Source: Faecalicatena contorta
Lineage (GTDB): Bacteria; Bacillota; Clostridia; Lachnospirales; Lachnospiraceae
DNA: 64,000 bases
NCBI RefSeq assembly: GCF_021531975.1
Contig: NZ_JAFBIY010000003.1
Coordinates: forward strand, 186,001-250,000
Direction of reading: 5' to 3'
Positions 1 through 10,206 of this stretch are shown in pieces; position 1 is the first letter of the stretch; every line of letters begins with the position of its first letter. The position numbers were made by a program, and so were the translations under genes. The notes under the pieces are model-generated. The model was not told where the DNA came from, did not search any database, and worked only from the letters and a program-made list of their open reading frames with translations.

Positions 1-13
1 GAAGGTGTGAACT

Positions 14-934
14 ATGAATCAATCAAATACAATTATAGAAATTGAACATTTAAGCAAATCATTTGGAGATGTGAAAGCTGTAAAGAATCTGAGCTTTCAG
101 GTAAGAAAGGGAGAGCTTTTCGCCTTTCTGGGGGTAAATGGTGCGGGGAAAAGCACAACGATTTCAATTATATGCGGTCAGCTTAAGAAGGACAGCGGAA
201 CTGTACTTGTAAAGGGTATGGATGCGGAACATTCGTTAGATGAAGCAAAGAGAACGATCGGAGTTGTGTTTCAGGACAGTATCTTAGATAAGCCATTGAC
301 TGCGAAAGAAAACTTAAAGAGTAGAGCAGCACTTTACGGAATTACTGGGAAAGCTTTTGAAGACAGATTAAAGGAATTGGCAGAAATTCTTGATTTTAAA
401 GAGTTTATGAACCGGCCGGTAGGCAAGCTTTCCGGAGGTCAGAGAAGAAGAATTGATATTGCAAGGGCACTGATCCACAGACCGGAGATATTAATCTTAG
501 ATGAGCCCACAACAGGGCTTGATCCACAGACCAGAAAGCTGATCTGGAATGTAATTGAACATCTCAGAACAGAGGAGGAAATGACGGTATTCCTTACAAC
601 GCATTATATGGAGGAGGCCGCTTCGGCAAGTTATGTTGTTATTCTTGACAGTGGAAGCATTGTTGCTGAGGGTACTCCGCTTGAACTAAAGAATACATAC
701 GTACGGGATTATGTGTCATTGTATGGTGTTTCGGAAGAAGAGATGAAAACGCTGCATATGGACTATAAGGCAATTCGTGACGGATATCAGGTTTCTGTGC
801 CTTCGACAGCGGCAGCAACACAGCTGATCGTGTCTCATCAGGAATTGTTCAGAGATTACGAGGTGGTCAAGGGAGGCATGGATGATGTTTTTCTTGCCGT
901 TACCGGAAAGACACTTGGAGAGGAGAACAAATAG
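14..934 (+). CDS. ABC transporter ATP-binding protein (DrrA/ABC-2 exporter type)
   Basis: ATPase subunit of a two-gene ABC-2 exporter. The 306-residue protein has a Walker A motif GVNGAGKST at residues 40-48, the signature LSGGQ at 139-143, Walker B ILILDEP near 158-164 and the switch histidine in TTHYMEEA. A GAAGGTG ribosome binding site just inside the window edge supports this ATG. The region after residue 220 matches the C-terminal extension of DrrA/NatA-like ATPases. It lies 3 bases upstream of the permease gene, so the two are translationally linked. The substrate is unknown; drug, lipid or sodium exporters of this type cannot be told apart by sequence reading alone. Confidence 0.93.
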   Translation: MNQSNTIIEIEHLSKSFGDVKAVKNLSFQVRKGELFAFLGVNGAGKSTTISIICGQLKKDSGTVLVKGMDAEHSLDEAKRTIGVVFQDSILDKPLTAKENLKSRAALYGITGKAFEDRLKELAEILDFKEFMNRPVGKLSGGQRRRIDIARALIHRPEILILDEPTTGLDPQTRKLIWNVIEHLRTEEEMTVFLTTHYMEEAASASYVVILDSGSIVAEGTPLELKNTYVRDYVSLYGVSEEEMKTLHMDYKAIRDGYQVSVPSTAAATQLIVSHQELFRDYEVVKGGMDDVFLAVTGKTLGEENK

Positions 935-937
935 ATT

Positions 938-1831
938 ATGAAAACTTTATTTGCATTGATCAGCAGGAACAGAAAACTGTTTTTCAGAGATAAAGGAATG
1001 CTTTTTTCATCCCTTATTACACCGATCATATTGATTGTATTATATGGCACATTTCTGGCAAATGTGTATAAGCAGTCATTTGAGTCTTCGCTGCCGGAGT
1101 TTATGGATGTTTCTGAGAAGCTTATAAACGGAACCGTGGCTTCACAGCTTGCGGCTGCCCTTCTTGCAGTAAGCTGTGTTACGGTAACATTCTGTGTAAA
1201 TCTGACGATGATTCAGGACAGAGCCAACGGCTCACGAAAAGACTTTAATGTGGCACCTGTAAAAAAGCCTGTCATTTATCTCGGATATTTCTTCTCTACG
1301 GTACTTAATTCGCTGATGGTAAATGTTCTTGCTCTTATCATCTGCCTTTTATATGTAAAAACGATGGGATGGTATATGAGTGCAGGCGATATCGTTTTGT
1401 TATTGATTGATATTGTTGTGCTTGTGCTTTTTGGCACAGTCCTTTCAAGTATTGTCTGTTATCCTCTGAAAACACAGGGGCAGATGTCCGCGGTGGGTAC
1501 AATTGTAAGTGCCGGTTATGGATTTATCTGTGGTGCATATATGCCGATCTCAAATTTCTCAGAAAGCCTGCAGAAAGGGATGTCATTTTTGCCAAGTACT
1601 TATGGAACTTCGATGCTCAAAAATCACATGCTGCGGGGCGTGTTTGAGGAGATGAAAGCAAAGGGATTCCCAGATGAAGTAGTTACGGGTATTGCGGATT
1701 CGCTGGACTGTAATCCGGTTTTTCGAAGTCACGTGGTAAATACCAGAGAAATGTTTATGATTATGCTTGGAGCAGTAATTATATTAGGAATCATCTATCT
1801 TGTGATTTCTTCCATGCCGGAAAAGAATTAA
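938..1831 (+). CDS. ABC-2 type permease
   Basis: Membrane partner of the upstream ATPase. The 297-residue protein begins with a basic cytoplasmic stretch (SRNRKLFFRDKG) and has about six hydrophobic segments: near residues 20-40, 65-90, 105-135, 145-170, 180-200 and 270-292. This is the usual ABC-2 topology. A loop of about 70 residues separates the fifth and sixth segments. The gene is followed directly by an intrinsic terminator, so this two-gene transcription unit ends here. Substrate unknown. Confidence 0.88.
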   Translation: MKTLFALISRNRKLFFRDKGMLFSSLITPIILIVLYGTFLANVYKQSFESSLPEFMDVSEKLINGTVASQLAAALLAVSCVTVTFCVNLTMIQDRANGSRKDFNVAPVKKPVIYLGYFFSTVLNSLMVNVLALIICLLYVKTMGWYMSAGDIVLLLIDIVVLVLFGTVLSSIVCYPLKTQGQMSAVGTIVSAGYGFICGAYMPISNFSESLQKGMSFLPSTYGTSMLKNHMLRGVFEEMKAKGFPDEVVTGIADSLDCNPVFRSHVVNTREMFMIMLGAVIILGIIYLVISSMPEKN

Positions 1832-1841
1832 AAATAGATTT

Positions 1842-1882
1842 AAACAGCAGGAATGAAATTTGTTTTGTTCCTGCTGTTTTTT
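1842..1882 (+). terminator. Intrinsic terminator after the ABC-2 exporter
   Basis: ACAGCAGGAA and TTCCTGCTGT form a perfect 10-bp stem with a 14-base loop, followed by a T tract. Confidence 0.9.
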
Positions 1883-1910
1883 ATCATGTGTCGAAATAAT
1901 TGGAAAAACC

Positions 1911-1940
1911 TTGTTTTATGGAGATGTTGTATGGTATGAT
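1911..1940 (+). promoter_or_regulatory. Putative sigma-A promoter for the cyclic-di-GMP gene
   Basis: TTGTTT at 1911-1916, an 18-base spacer and TATGAT at 1935-1940, in the gap between a terminator and the next gene. Confidence 0.45.
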
Positions 1941-2014
1941 TTATTTTGTATAAATATACAATTGTGTGAAATGTGATGTCGCATATAGGAAGAAGTACTA
2001 AGGGGAAATGTTAC

Positions 2015-4570
2015 ATGATGCCGCAGAAACAGATTTTAATTGTAGAAGATAACGAACTCAACCGGGCTATGCTGAGTGAAATACTGTCCGGTGAATATCA
2101 GGTGATAGAGGCTGAGAATGGGCAGGTGGCGCTGGATATCCTGAAGAACAACAGTGAGGATATTTCTCTTATTCTTCTGGATGTGATGATGCCTGTGATG
2201 GACGGATATACATTTCTGGACAAGATAAAGAAAGATGCAGACCTGGCATTGACACCGGTCATTGTAATGACACAGAACAACAGTGAGGATGATGAGGTGA
2301 CCGCTCTGGCTCACGGAGCTACAGACTTTGTCCCCAAACCGTACAGACCGCAGGTAATCCTGCACCGGGTTGCAAGTATTATCAAACTGCGGGAAACTGC
2401 CTCAATTGTTAATCTTCTTCAATATGATCGGCTTACCGGACTTTATACGAAAGAGTTCTTTTACCAGAGAGTAAGAGAGAGGCTGCAGAAGAACCCGGAG
2501 ACAGAATATACGATTATCTGTACCAATATTGAGAATTTTAAGTTATATAACGACTATTTTGGTGTTTCGGCAGGAGATTACCTGCTAAAGGAAATGGCCG
2601 ATCTGCTTCGGGAGACCAGCGGCGAGCATGCGATTTGCGGTCGTTTTGGCGCTGACAGGTTTCTTTGCCTGCAGGAACGCGAGAAGGAACAGAAAGACAG
2701 GATCAGGTTTTCGGAGAGCAACACTCTTATAATAAAAAATGTAGTCATGAAATGGGGGATTTATAAGATTACTGACCGTACGGTGCCGGTGGAACAGATG
2801 TGTGACCGGGCACAGCTGGCGATGGACAGTATCAAGGGACAATATAATCGCCATTTTGCTGTTTATGATGATGCACTTCGCGCGAAACTGCTTCGCGAGA
2901 AGGTTATTACCGATACGATGGAGACGGCGCTTGCACAAAGACAGTTTATTGTTTATCTGCAGCCCAAGTACAGTCTGTGTGAAGAATGTATGGCCGGGGC
3001 AGAGGCTCTGGTGTGCTGGATTCATCCTGAACTGGGCTTTATTTCCCCGGGAGAGTTTATACCTTTATTTGAGAAAAATGGTTTTATTTCGCATCTGGAT
3101 CAATATGTTTGGGAGCAGGTATGTGCGCTTCTTTGTAAGTGGAAGGAGAAGGGGTATTCTCTTTTGCCGATATCGGTGAATGTATCCAGAGCAGACGTTT
3201 ATCAGATTGATCTGGTGAATACGCTTGTGGAAATTACACAGAAGTATGGGGTTGATCCGGCATACCTGCATCTGGAGATTACAGAGAGTGCTTATGCAGA
3301 GAATCCAGATCAGATCATCAGCACAGTAAGTCAGCTGCAGAAGCTGGGATTCATCATTGAGATGGATGATTTCGGCAGAGGATATTCTTCGCTGAATATG
3401 CTGAATCAGATGAAAATGGATATTTTGAAACTGGATATGAAGTTCATTCAGAATGAGATGACAAAACCGGCAGATCAGAGCATCCTCAAATATATTATCA
3501 GTATGTCGCATGGAATAGGACTTAGTGTGGTGGCAGAGGGTGTAGAGACCCTGGAGCAGCATAAACGTCTGCGGGAGCTTGGATGTGACTATGTACAGGG
3601 ATATTATTTTGCAAAACCAATGCCTGTACAGGAATATGAAGAATTGTTGAAAGTTCAGCCTGCCGAATGTGTGACTTCTGTACTGAACATGCCGCGTATG
3701 GAAAATGGTATGCGCAGTATTCTGGTGGTAGATAACGATGATGCATACAGGGAACGGGTTCGTAGTACGTTTGATGGGCATTATCAGGTGCTGGAAGCTT
3801 CTTGCTCAGACCGTGCACTTGATATTATCGCAGAGAATGGGCGTAGTGTTGTTTCTGCCGTGATTCTGAGTATGACACTTCCTGATGATGGAGCAGCTTC
3901 GCTCCTTCGGGCCCTGCGACAGAATCCAATGTTTTGGCGTATTCCTGTTCTGGCTACGGTACCGGGAGGAGAAGTAATGAATGGGCTGCCATTGGCATTA
4001 GAAACCGATGATTTCCTCTGCAAGTGGCATCCTCAGCGTGATCTCTTCAGGAGAGTTGAGAGAATGATGGGTGTTGCAGCATCTTATGAACGTGAGATCA
4101 GTTTGCAGGATGAGGCCAGCAGGGACTACCTTACAGGCTTATTAAACCGGCGGGGACTGCAGGTCGCAATGGATACTTTACGGAAAGAAGATATGCCGTT
4201 AGCAGTATGTCTTTTTGATCTGGATGATCTTAAGAAGGTCAATGATACCTATGGTCATGATGCCGGAGATCGGCTTATCCAGTCCTTTGCAGATCTGCTT
4301 CGACGCCAGACCCGGACAAAGGATATTCTCTGTCGCTATGGCGGAGACGAATTTTTGGTGGTTCTGAAACATATGTCTGATGAGTCAGCGGCCGTAAAAA
4401 AAGGAGCGGATATCTGTCGCGCTTTCCAGTCCTCCTGTTCTGCGGGAATTGTTTTGTGTGGCCCGGAAGATAAGCACTTTGCAAGGATGATTCGGTGTGC
4501 AGATCAGGCATTGTACCGCGCGAAGCGGGAGAATAAAGGCGGCTGTTGCCTGTGGAATGGAAATGTTTGA
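2015..4570 (+). CDS. REC-GGDEF-EAL-REC-GGDEF cyclic-di-GMP signalling protein
   Basis: Five-domain cytoplasmic protein of 851 residues. Domain 1 is a receiver with the phospho-acceptor Asp56 in LILLDVMMP. Domain 2 is a GGDEF domain whose signature has decayed to FGADRF (about 211-216), so it is probably inactive or GTP-binding only. Domain 3 is an EAL phosphodiesterase that keeps EAL (about 330), LEITES, DDFGRGYSSL (451-460) and VAEGVET. Domain 4 is a second receiver in which the acceptor position is Ser619 (AVILSMTLP), so it cannot be phosphorylated normally. Domain 5 is a cyclase with intact YGGDEF (about 775-780). I chose ATG 2015 over 1973 because AAGGGG lies 9 bases upstream and the receiver starts directly after it. 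It is 33 bases from the hybrid kinase, a likely partner. Confidence 0.93.
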   Translation: MMPQKQILIVEDNELNRAMLSEILSGEYQVIEAENGQVALDILKNNSEDISLILLDVMMPVMDGYTFLDKIKKDADLALTPVIVMTQNNSEDDEVTALAHGATDFVPKPYRPQVILHRVASIIKLRETASIVNLLQYDRLTGLYTKEFFYQRVRERLQKNPETEYTIICTNIENFKLYNDYFGVSAGDYLLKEMADLLRETSGEHAICGRFGADRFLCLQEREKEQKDRIRFSESNTLIIKNVVMKWGIYKITDRTVPVEQMCDRAQLAMDSIKGQYNRHFAVYDDALRAKLLREKVITDTMETALAQRQFIVYLQPKYSLCEECMAGAEALVCWIHPELGFISPGEFIPLFEKNGFISHLDQYVWEQVCALLCKWKEKGYSLLPISVNVSRADVYQIDLVNTLVEITQKYGVDPAYLHLEITESAYAENPDQIISTVSQLQKLGFIIEMDDFGRGYSSLNMLNQMKMDILKLDMKFIQNEMTKPADQSILKYIISMSHGIGLSVVAEGVETLEQHKRLRELGCDYVQGYYFAKPMPVQEYEELLKVQPAECVTSVLNMPRMENGMRSILVVDNDDAYRERVRSTFDGHYQVLEASCSDRALDIIAENGRSVVSAVILSMTLPDDGAASLLRALRQNPMFWRIPVLATVPGGEVMNGLPLALETDDFLCKWHPQRDLFRRVERMMGVAASYEREISLQDEASRDYLTGLLNRRGLQVAMDTLRKEDMPLAVCLFDLDDLKKVNDTYGHDAGDRLIQSFADLLRRQTRTKDILCRYGGDEFLVVLKHMSDESAAVKKGADICRAFQSSCSAGIVLCGPEDKHFARMIRCADQALYRAKRENKGGCCLWNGNV

Positions 4571-4603
4571 TCAGGAAGGATATGAGAGGTTAGGAAAAAT
4601 AAA

Positions 4604-7225
4604 ATGTCAAAAATGAAACGGATGAAAAAATATATTGCCCCAATATTGTGCGTAATTGCATTTACAGCTTTCTTCAGTGTGGGTATTCTCTATATTCGTT
4701 CTTACATGATACAACAGACGGTAGAGGAGCGTACAGCCCAGCTGGAGGAGATGATCGCTCAGATCCGGACCAATCTGGAACATGGAATGGAGACTCACTG
4801 GAACTTTCTGTGTGGGATTGAAAAAGCTATGGGTGGAAAGCATTACGCAGATGACAAAGTAATGATGGAAGATATAGCCGCCATGGAAGAGGAATTCTGT
4901 ACAGAACTTTATGGCTGCCGGCTGATGCTTCTGGATTCCATGGGTATGGCTTATCTGGATGATGGAGAAGCAGGAATCTGGGATGATATCAACCGACTTT
5001 CTGACGGAGATTACCGTAATACCTTTGTCACGGACACCAGTAATGTGGACGGTACTTTCCTTGCTTTTTCTCAGAAACTGGAAAATCCTGTTACAATTGG
5101 AGAGAATGGTCAAAAATGCACACATCTGGTCATGTTGAAAAGTATAGAGACTTTGAAGAAATACTATACAACGGAATCCTATGGTGGAAATGCGGCGACT
5201 TATATTATCAAGCAAAATGGAGTGCAGGCATATTATGATGCAGATGATGATATCATCGGGGCGCGGAATGTTTTTAAGGCGCTGGAGGAAGCGGAAGATG
5301 CGAAGGGGCATGACTTTGATTCTATCAAAGAGCATCTTGACAGTGATGGAATTGCTGCTTCCAACATTCGTCTCAATAAGACAGAGTACTTTTATTGTCT
5401 CGCATCTTTGGATGAGTATGATATGACTTTGCTGTTACTGATTCCGGCGGAGTATGTGGCAATCAGTACAGTAGACATGATGAATTCTACGATTCAGGTT
5501 TTGATTATGTTTGTGCTTATTCTGATTGTCGTGATGACCCTGGCAATCATCAGCTTTATCAATGTTCAGCGAAGCAGCCAGATGGTAAAGATTGAACAGA
5601 AAAACAATCAGGAACTAAATAAGTTAAGGCTTGCAGCCGAGGATGCACTGCGTGCGGCGGAGGCAGCGAATAGATCCAAGAGTACATTCCTTTCCAATAT
5701 GTCTCATGATATCCGGACACCTATGAATGCTGTGATTGGTTTTGCCACTCTTGCAGCAGCCAATGTGGACAATACGGAGAAGGTAAAGGATTATCTGGCA
5801 AAGATTCTGTCTGCGGGTAATCATTTGCTGAGTCTGATCAATGATATCCTTGATATGAGCCGGATTGAGAGTGGCCGGATTCATCTGGAAGAGACGGAAG
5901 CGAATCTGTCTGATATGCTCCATGATATTAAGACGATCATCAGTGGACAGATACATGCCAAACAACTGGAACTGTATATGGATGTAATAGATGTGACTGA
6001 TGAAGATGTATATTGTGACAAGACAAGACTGAATCAGGTACTTCTGAATCTGTTGTCTAATGCTATTAAATTCACAGCGCCCGGCGGTACGGTATCGGTT
6101 CGTGTGTCCCAGCTTCACAATGCTCCGGAAGGAAAGGGAATCTATGAGATCCGGGTCAGAGATACCGGTATCGGTATGAGTCAGGAATTTGCAGAACGGA
6201 TTTTTGAGCCTTTTGAGCGTGAGCGTACTTCTACCGTCAGCAAGATTCAGGGAACAGGTCTGGGTATGTCTATATCCAAGAATATTATCGACATGATGGG
6301 CGGTACCATTGAGGTGTATACGGAAAAGGGTAAGGGCACAGAGTTTATTATCCGTCTTGCGCTGCGTCTGCAGTCAGAACGAAGAAATCAGGAGCGTATA
6401 AGGGAACTTGAGGGTCTGAAGGCACTGGTGGTAGATGATGATTTCAATACCTGTGACAGTGTGACCAAGATGTTGGTACAGGTAGGTATGCGATCTGAGT
6501 GGACTCTGTCAGGCAAGGAGGCAGTCCTTCGCGCCAGACAGTCTCTGGAGATGAACGATGCCTTTCATGCTTATATCATTGACTGGCGCCTGCCGGATAT
6601 GAATGGTATCGAAGTTACAAGACAGATCCGAAGTCTTGGTGACAATACGCCAATTATTATTCTGACTGCCTACGACTGGAATGATATCGAGGCAGAAGCA
6701 AGAGCGGCCGGTGTGACTGCTTTCTGTTCCAAACCAATGTTTATGTCCGATCTGCGGGAATCATTGCTGACCGCTCTGGGACATCAGTCAGCCAAAAAAG
6801 AAGTTGTTCAGCCAGTTGTTGGTGATGAAACAGATCTTTATAAGGGCAGGAACATGTTGCTTGTTGAGGATAATGAACTCAATCGAGAGATTGCGATGGA
6901 AATTTTCGGAGAGTATGGTTTTCATATAGATATAGCAGAGAATGGTGCAGAGGCGCTGGATAAGGTGGCGGCTTCAAGACCGGGTGATTATGATCTGGTG
7001 CTGATGGATATTCAGATGCCAATCATGGACGGTTACGAAGCAACATGGCGTATCCGTGCGCTGGATGATCCGGAGTTGTCCGCTATTCCTATTCTGGCTA
7101 TGACTGCCAATGCTTTTGATGAGGACCGGAAAACTGCTGCAGAGTGTGGCATGAATGGCTTCATTTCAAAACCGATCAATATGGATGAAGTTATCCAGGC
7201 ATTAAGAAGCGTGTTTGGAGAATGA
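4604..7225 (+). CDS. Membrane hybrid sensor histidine kinase with two receivers
   Basis: Kinase of 873 residues. A transmembrane helix (about 9-31) and a second one (about 298-325) enclose an extracytoplasmic sensor of about 265 residues. The HisKA box carries His368 in [13 protein letters not shown]. The ATPase domain keeps an N box ([11 protein letters not shown]), DTGIGM and GTGLGMSIS. Two receivers follow, with Asp660 ([11 protein letters not shown]) and Asp802 ([11 protein letters not shown]), and there is no Hpt domain. Phosphate may pass to the receiver of the neighbouring cyclic-di-GMP protein, but that is inference. The ligand is unknown; the sensor is not a PAS or CHASE type I can name with confidence. 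The next gene, a sodium symporter, starts 32 bases later. Confidence 0.94.
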   Translation: MSKMKRMKKYIAPILCVIAFTAFFSVGILYIRSYMIQQTVEERTAQLEEMIAQIRTNLEHGMETHWNFLCGIEKAMGGKHYADDKVMMEDIAAMEEEFCTELYGCRLMLLDSMGMAYLDDGEAGIWDDINRLSDGDYRNTFVTDTSNVDGTFLAFSQKLENPVTIGENGQKCTHLVMLKSIETLKKYYTTESYGGNAATYIIKQNGVQAYYDADDDIIGARNVFKALEEAEDAKGHDFDSIKEHLDSDGIAASNIRLNKTEYFYCLASLDEYDMTLLLLIPAEYVAISTVDMMNSTIQVLIMFVLILIVVMTLAIISFINVQRSSQMVKIEQKNNQELNKLRLAAEDALRAAEAANRSKSTFLSNMSHDIRTPMNAVIGFATLAAANVDNTEKVKDYLAKILSAGNHLLSLINDILDMSRIESGRIHLEETEANLSDMLHDIKTIISGQIHAKQLELYMDVIDVTDEDVYCDKTRLNQVLLNLLSNAIKFTAPGGTVSVRVSQLHNAPEGKGIYEIRVRDTGIGMSQEFAERIFEPFERERTSTVSKIQGTGLGMSISKNIIDMMGGTIEVYTEKGKGTEFIIRLALRLQSERRNQERIRELEGLKALVVDDDFNTCDSVTKMLVQVGMRSEWTLSGKEAVLRARQSLEMNDAFHAYIIDWRLPDMNGIEVTRQIRSLGDNTPIIILTAYDWNDIEAEARAAGVTAFCSKPMFMSDLRESLLTALGHQSAKKEVVQPVVGDETDLYKGRNMLLVEDNELNREIAMEIFGEYGFHIDIAENGAEALDKVAASRPGDYDLVLMDIQMPIMDGYEATWRIRALDDPELSAIPILAMTANAFDEDRKTAAECGMNGFISKPINMDEVIQALRSVFGE

Positions 7226-7257
7226 TGACTAGAAAATATTTATGAGGTGTATATATA

Positions 7258-8580
7258 ATGGGAAAAAGAGATTCATTTCGTTCAAGATGGGGATTTATTC
7301 TTGCCTGCATTGGTTCGGCGGTAGGAATGGGGAATATCTGGATGTTCCCCACCAGAGTATCTCTTTATGGAGGGGGCTCTTTTATCATTCCATATTTTAT
7401 ATTTGTAATTTTGATTGGCTCCACCGGAATTATCGGAGAGATGAGCTTTGGTCGTGCGACAAGATCCGGCCCGGTAGATGCTTTTGGAATTGCATGTGAG
7501 AGAAAAGGGAAGCGTAAGGCTGGTGAAGCAATCGGTCTGATACCGGTTCTTGGTTCTCTTGCGATGGCAATTGGTTATACCGTTGTTCTTGGATGGATTT
7601 TAAAATATGCAGTTGGAACCTTTACCGGAGAAACACTTGCTGCAAAGGATGTAGATGGCTTTGGGGCAGCATTTGGAAATATGGCATCGACATTTGGAAA
7701 TAACGGCTGGCTGCTGGGAGCGCTCGTTCTTGCAATATTGATTTTAATGCTGGGTGTGGGAAGCGGAATAGAAAAGGCAAATAAGATCATGATGCCGGTA
7801 TTCTTTCTACTGTTTGTTATTCTTGGTATTTATGTTTTCTTCCAGCCGGGAGCGGCAGAAGGGTATCGCTATATATTCCGGGTAGAGCCGGAAGCGCTGG
7901 CTGATCCCACAACATGGATATATGCTTTGGGACAGGCATTCTTTTCTTTATCAATAGCAGGCAATGGAACGCTGATCTATGGTTCCTATCTTTCGGATGA
8001 AGAGAACATTCCGGCATCAGCTGCCCGTGTAGCATTTTTTGATACGCTTGCAGCGCTTCTCGCCGCACTTGTAATCATTCCGGCTATGGCAACGACAGGA
8101 ACCCAGCTTGATCAGGGAGGACCGGGACTTATGTTCATCTTCCTGCCAAACCTGTTCAGATCTATGCCGGGAGGACATATTGTTGCAGTTATTTTCTTTG
8201 TAGCAGTATTGTTTGCGGGAATGTCTTCTTTGATTAATTTATACGAGGCACCGATCGCGACTGTACAGGAGAAGTTTGGACTGAACCGCATACCGGCTTG
8301 TGCTGTGACTGGGATATTCAGCGCAGTTGTTGCAGTATGCATTCAGGGTATTGTTTCCGGCTGGATGGATATTTTATCGATCTACATCTGCCCGCTTGGG
8401 GCAGGTCTTGCTGCGATCATGTTCTTCTGGATATGCGGGAAAGATTATGTGGAAGCGCAGGTAGGTAAAGGAAGAGAAAAAGCAATGTACAGTGGTTTCT
8501 ATCCTTTGTGTAAGTATGTTTTCTGTCCGATATGTTTTCTCGTACTTATATTTGGAATCGTTATGGGAGGAATCGGATAA
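7258..8580 (+). CDS. Sodium-dependent transporter, NSS (SLC6-like) family
   Basis: Sodium symporter of 440 residues with about 11 hydrophobic segments, the usual number for short bacterial NSS proteins. The N-terminal signature RSRWGFILACIGSAVGMGNIW contains the family's unwound TM1 region that forms the sodium and substrate sites. Bacterial relatives take up amino acids such as tryptophan, leucine or methionine; the substrate here cannot be read from the sequence. ATG 7258 has GAGGTG 9 bases upstream. Its position 32 bases behind the hybrid kinase gene suggests co-transcription with the signalling genes, which might mean the kinase senses the transported solute. Confidence 0.92.
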   Translation: MGKRDSFRSRWGFILACIGSAVGMGNIWMFPTRVSLYGGGSFIIPYFIFVILIGSTGIIGEMSFGRATRSGPVDAFGIACERKGKRKAGEAIGLIPVLGSLAMAIGYTVVLGWILKYAVGTFTGETLAAKDVDGFGAAFGNMASTFGNNGWLLGALVLAILILMLGVGSGIEKANKIMMPVFFLLFVILGIYVFFQPGAAEGYRYIFRVEPEALADPTTWIYALGQAFFSLSIAGNGTLIYGSYLSDEENIPASAARVAFFDTLAALLAALVIIPAMATTGTQLDQGGPGLMFIFLPNLFRSMPGGHIVAVIFFVAVLFAGMSSLINLYEAPIATVQEKFGLNRIPACAVTGIFSAVVAVCIQGIVSGWMDILSIYICPLGAGLAAIMFFWICGKDYVEAQVGKGREKAMYSGFYPLCKYVFCPICFLVLIFGIVMGGIG

Positions 8581-8612
8581 TTTCATTTCAAAAAATGTTA
8601 TTTTTCACCTTG

Positions 8613-8641
8613 TTGAAAGATAGAAAACAGAGGAGTAAAAT
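8613..8641 (+). promoter_or_regulatory. Putative promoter for the lipoprotein gene
   Basis: TTGAAA at 8613-8618, a 17-base spacer and TAAAAT at 8636-8641, about 40 bases before the start codon. Confidence 0.55.
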
Positions 8642-8681
8642 GGCAGAAATATATTTCTTGTAAGAGGAAGGAGAAAGTGAA

Positions 8682-9665
8682 ATGAAAAGGAAAGCATTAT
8701 GTGCGCTGTTGACACTGATGATGGTTCTGAGCCTTTGCGCATGTGGATCATCATCTAAGACGAGTGACAGCGGAGAGAAAAGCGAGGACAAGCAGGAAGA
8801 AAAGAGCGAAGAAAAAGGGAAACTTGAAAAGGTGTCCATAGAAGAGCAGGTGTTATGCGACCAGGATGGTGTTAAAGTGACGGCGACAGGGCTGGACGGT
8901 TTCAACTTAAATGTTACTGTTGAAAATAACACGGACAAAAGCATCGGCGTATTACCACATAAACTGGCAGTAAATAATTGTATGATGCAGGCATATAGTG
9001 ACACTGATCTGATGCCGGCAATGGGATTCATTGATATGGCAGAAGATCCGACATTTGCTGAAAGTACAGGTCAATATATGTCGGTTACTGCAAAAGCCGG
9101 AGAAACAGTGGAAGGCCTGTTGACGGTGTATTATGAGGAAAAATGTGATCTTGCAAGCATCGGACTTGTGAATCTGGCATTATATATTTACGACGGAGCA
9201 TCTCATGAAGAATTATTCCGCACTGAGCTTACAGAGATTCAGACATCTGCGTATGACAAAATGGAAGAACTAGAAAAGCCGGATGGAACGGAGATCTGTA
9301 ACAAAGAGGGAATGCAGATTATCGTAACAGATTTAGAAGAAGATGAGTCTGGATGGTACAATTTGGAACTTTATGTGGATAATCAGTCAGATAAAGATAT
9401 ATCCCTTTCATTCCCGTACGCAGATACGGCAGAGGAAGCACAGGAATATGTGAATGGTGGGACGATGATTACGGATGGGAATATACTTTCTGGTAAGAAG
9501 GCACTGATCACGACAAGAATGAGTAAAGAGGTGTCGCTGTTCACTGACAATGGTATGGAAGACAAGGAACGAGAAAATATTATTATAAATATTTACGATA
9601 TGAATGACTTACAAAATGGTTTTATTACATGTACGGATCCTGTTGCGATCGCTGATGTGAAGTAA
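8682..9665 (+). CDS. Putative lipoprotein of unknown function
   Basis: 327 residues, starting with a lipoprotein signal peptide (MKRKALCALLTLMMVLSL) and a lipobox ending at Cys21. A low-complexity Ser/Lys/Glu linker follows (about 23-50). The rest reads as two similar beta-rich halves. Each contains a phrase of the form 'VTVENNTDKSIGV' or 'LYVDNQSDKDISL', typical of Ig-like surface modules (DUF4352-like). I recognise no catalytic motif. It has its own promoter and a GGAAGGAG ribosome binding site. A role at the cell surface is likely but unproven. Confidence 0.72.
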   Translation: MKRKALCALLTLMMVLSLCACGSSSKTSDSGEKSEDKQEEKSEEKGKLEKVSIEEQVLCDQDGVKVTATGLDGFNLNVTVENNTDKSIGVLPHKLAVNNCMMQAYSDTDLMPAMGFIDMAEDPTFAESTGQYMSVTAKAGETVEGLLTVYYEEKCDLASIGLVNLALYIYDGASHEELFRTELTEIQTSAYDKMEELEKPDGTEICNKEGMQIIVTDLEEDESGWYNLELYVDNQSDKDISLSFPYADTAEEAQEYVNGGTMITDGNILSGKKALITTRMSKEVSLFTDNGMEDKERENIIINIYDMNDLQNGFITCTDPVAIADVK

Positions 9666-9698
9666 TAAGTTGAATTATCCATAGAAAGGAAAAATGGA

Positions 9699-10142
9699 AT
9701 GTATGAATTCGTACGCATACTTGTTGCTGCCTCTTTTTGGGGAGTGCTAGTGACAGTTGCATATACAGATATGCATACTATGACAATTCCGGATAAATAT
9801 GTAATAGCAGCAGGCGGGATCGGAATCCTGTCTGCTCTGTTATTTCCAGAAATATCACTTCCGGAAAGGATAGTGGGAATGTTTATTGTTAGCTTACCGC
9901 TCCTTGTGATCGCGCTGGTTGTTCCCGGTGCATTCGGAGGAGGGGATATTAAATTCATGGCGGCATGTGGGATATTTCTTGGCTGGGAGCAAAATTTATA
10001 TGCTTTTTTCTGGGCTTTGCTGTTGGCGGGGATTTACAGTATATGGTTACTTCTTATAAAAAAGTCTGGTCGTAAGACTTCTTTTGCTTTTGGACCATTC
10101 CTTTGTATGGGAATGTGTCTTTCTTTTTTATTTTCCATATAG
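9699..10142 (+). CDS. Prepilin peptidase-like aspartyl protease (A24 family, catalytic half only)
   Basis: 147-residue, mostly hydrophobic protein with about five to six membrane segments. It carries the two A24 aspartates: Asp24 in YTDMHTMTIPDKY and Asp83 in the GGGD motif of AFGGGDIKF. The N-terminal methyltransferase domain of PilD is absent, so it matches the short TadV/CpaA type. These enzymes cleave leader peptides of type IV pilin-like or Flp proteins. No pilin, secretion ATPase or assembly gene is nearby, so it is an orphan in this window. It starts 34 bases after the lipoprotein gene and may share its transcript. Confidence 0.82.
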   Translation: MYEFVRILVAASFWGVLVTVAYTDMHTMTIPDKYVIAAGGIGILSALLFPEISLPERIVGMFIVSLPLLVIALVVPGAFGGGDIKFMAACGIFLGWEQNLYAFFWALLLAGIYSIWLLLIKKSGRKTSFAFGPFLCMGMCLSFLFSI

Positions 10143-10150
10143 GAATTTCA

Positions 10151-10178
10151 TTTACAAAGTGACAGGGTCTGTTATAAT
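10151..10178 (+). promoter_or_regulatory. Putative promoter for the AGCS symporter
   Basis: TTTACA at 10151-10156, a 16-base spacer and TATAAT at 10173-10178. Confidence 0.6.
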
Positions 10179-10206
10179 AAAGAAAAAACGAAAGAGAGAG
10201 TAGTTT

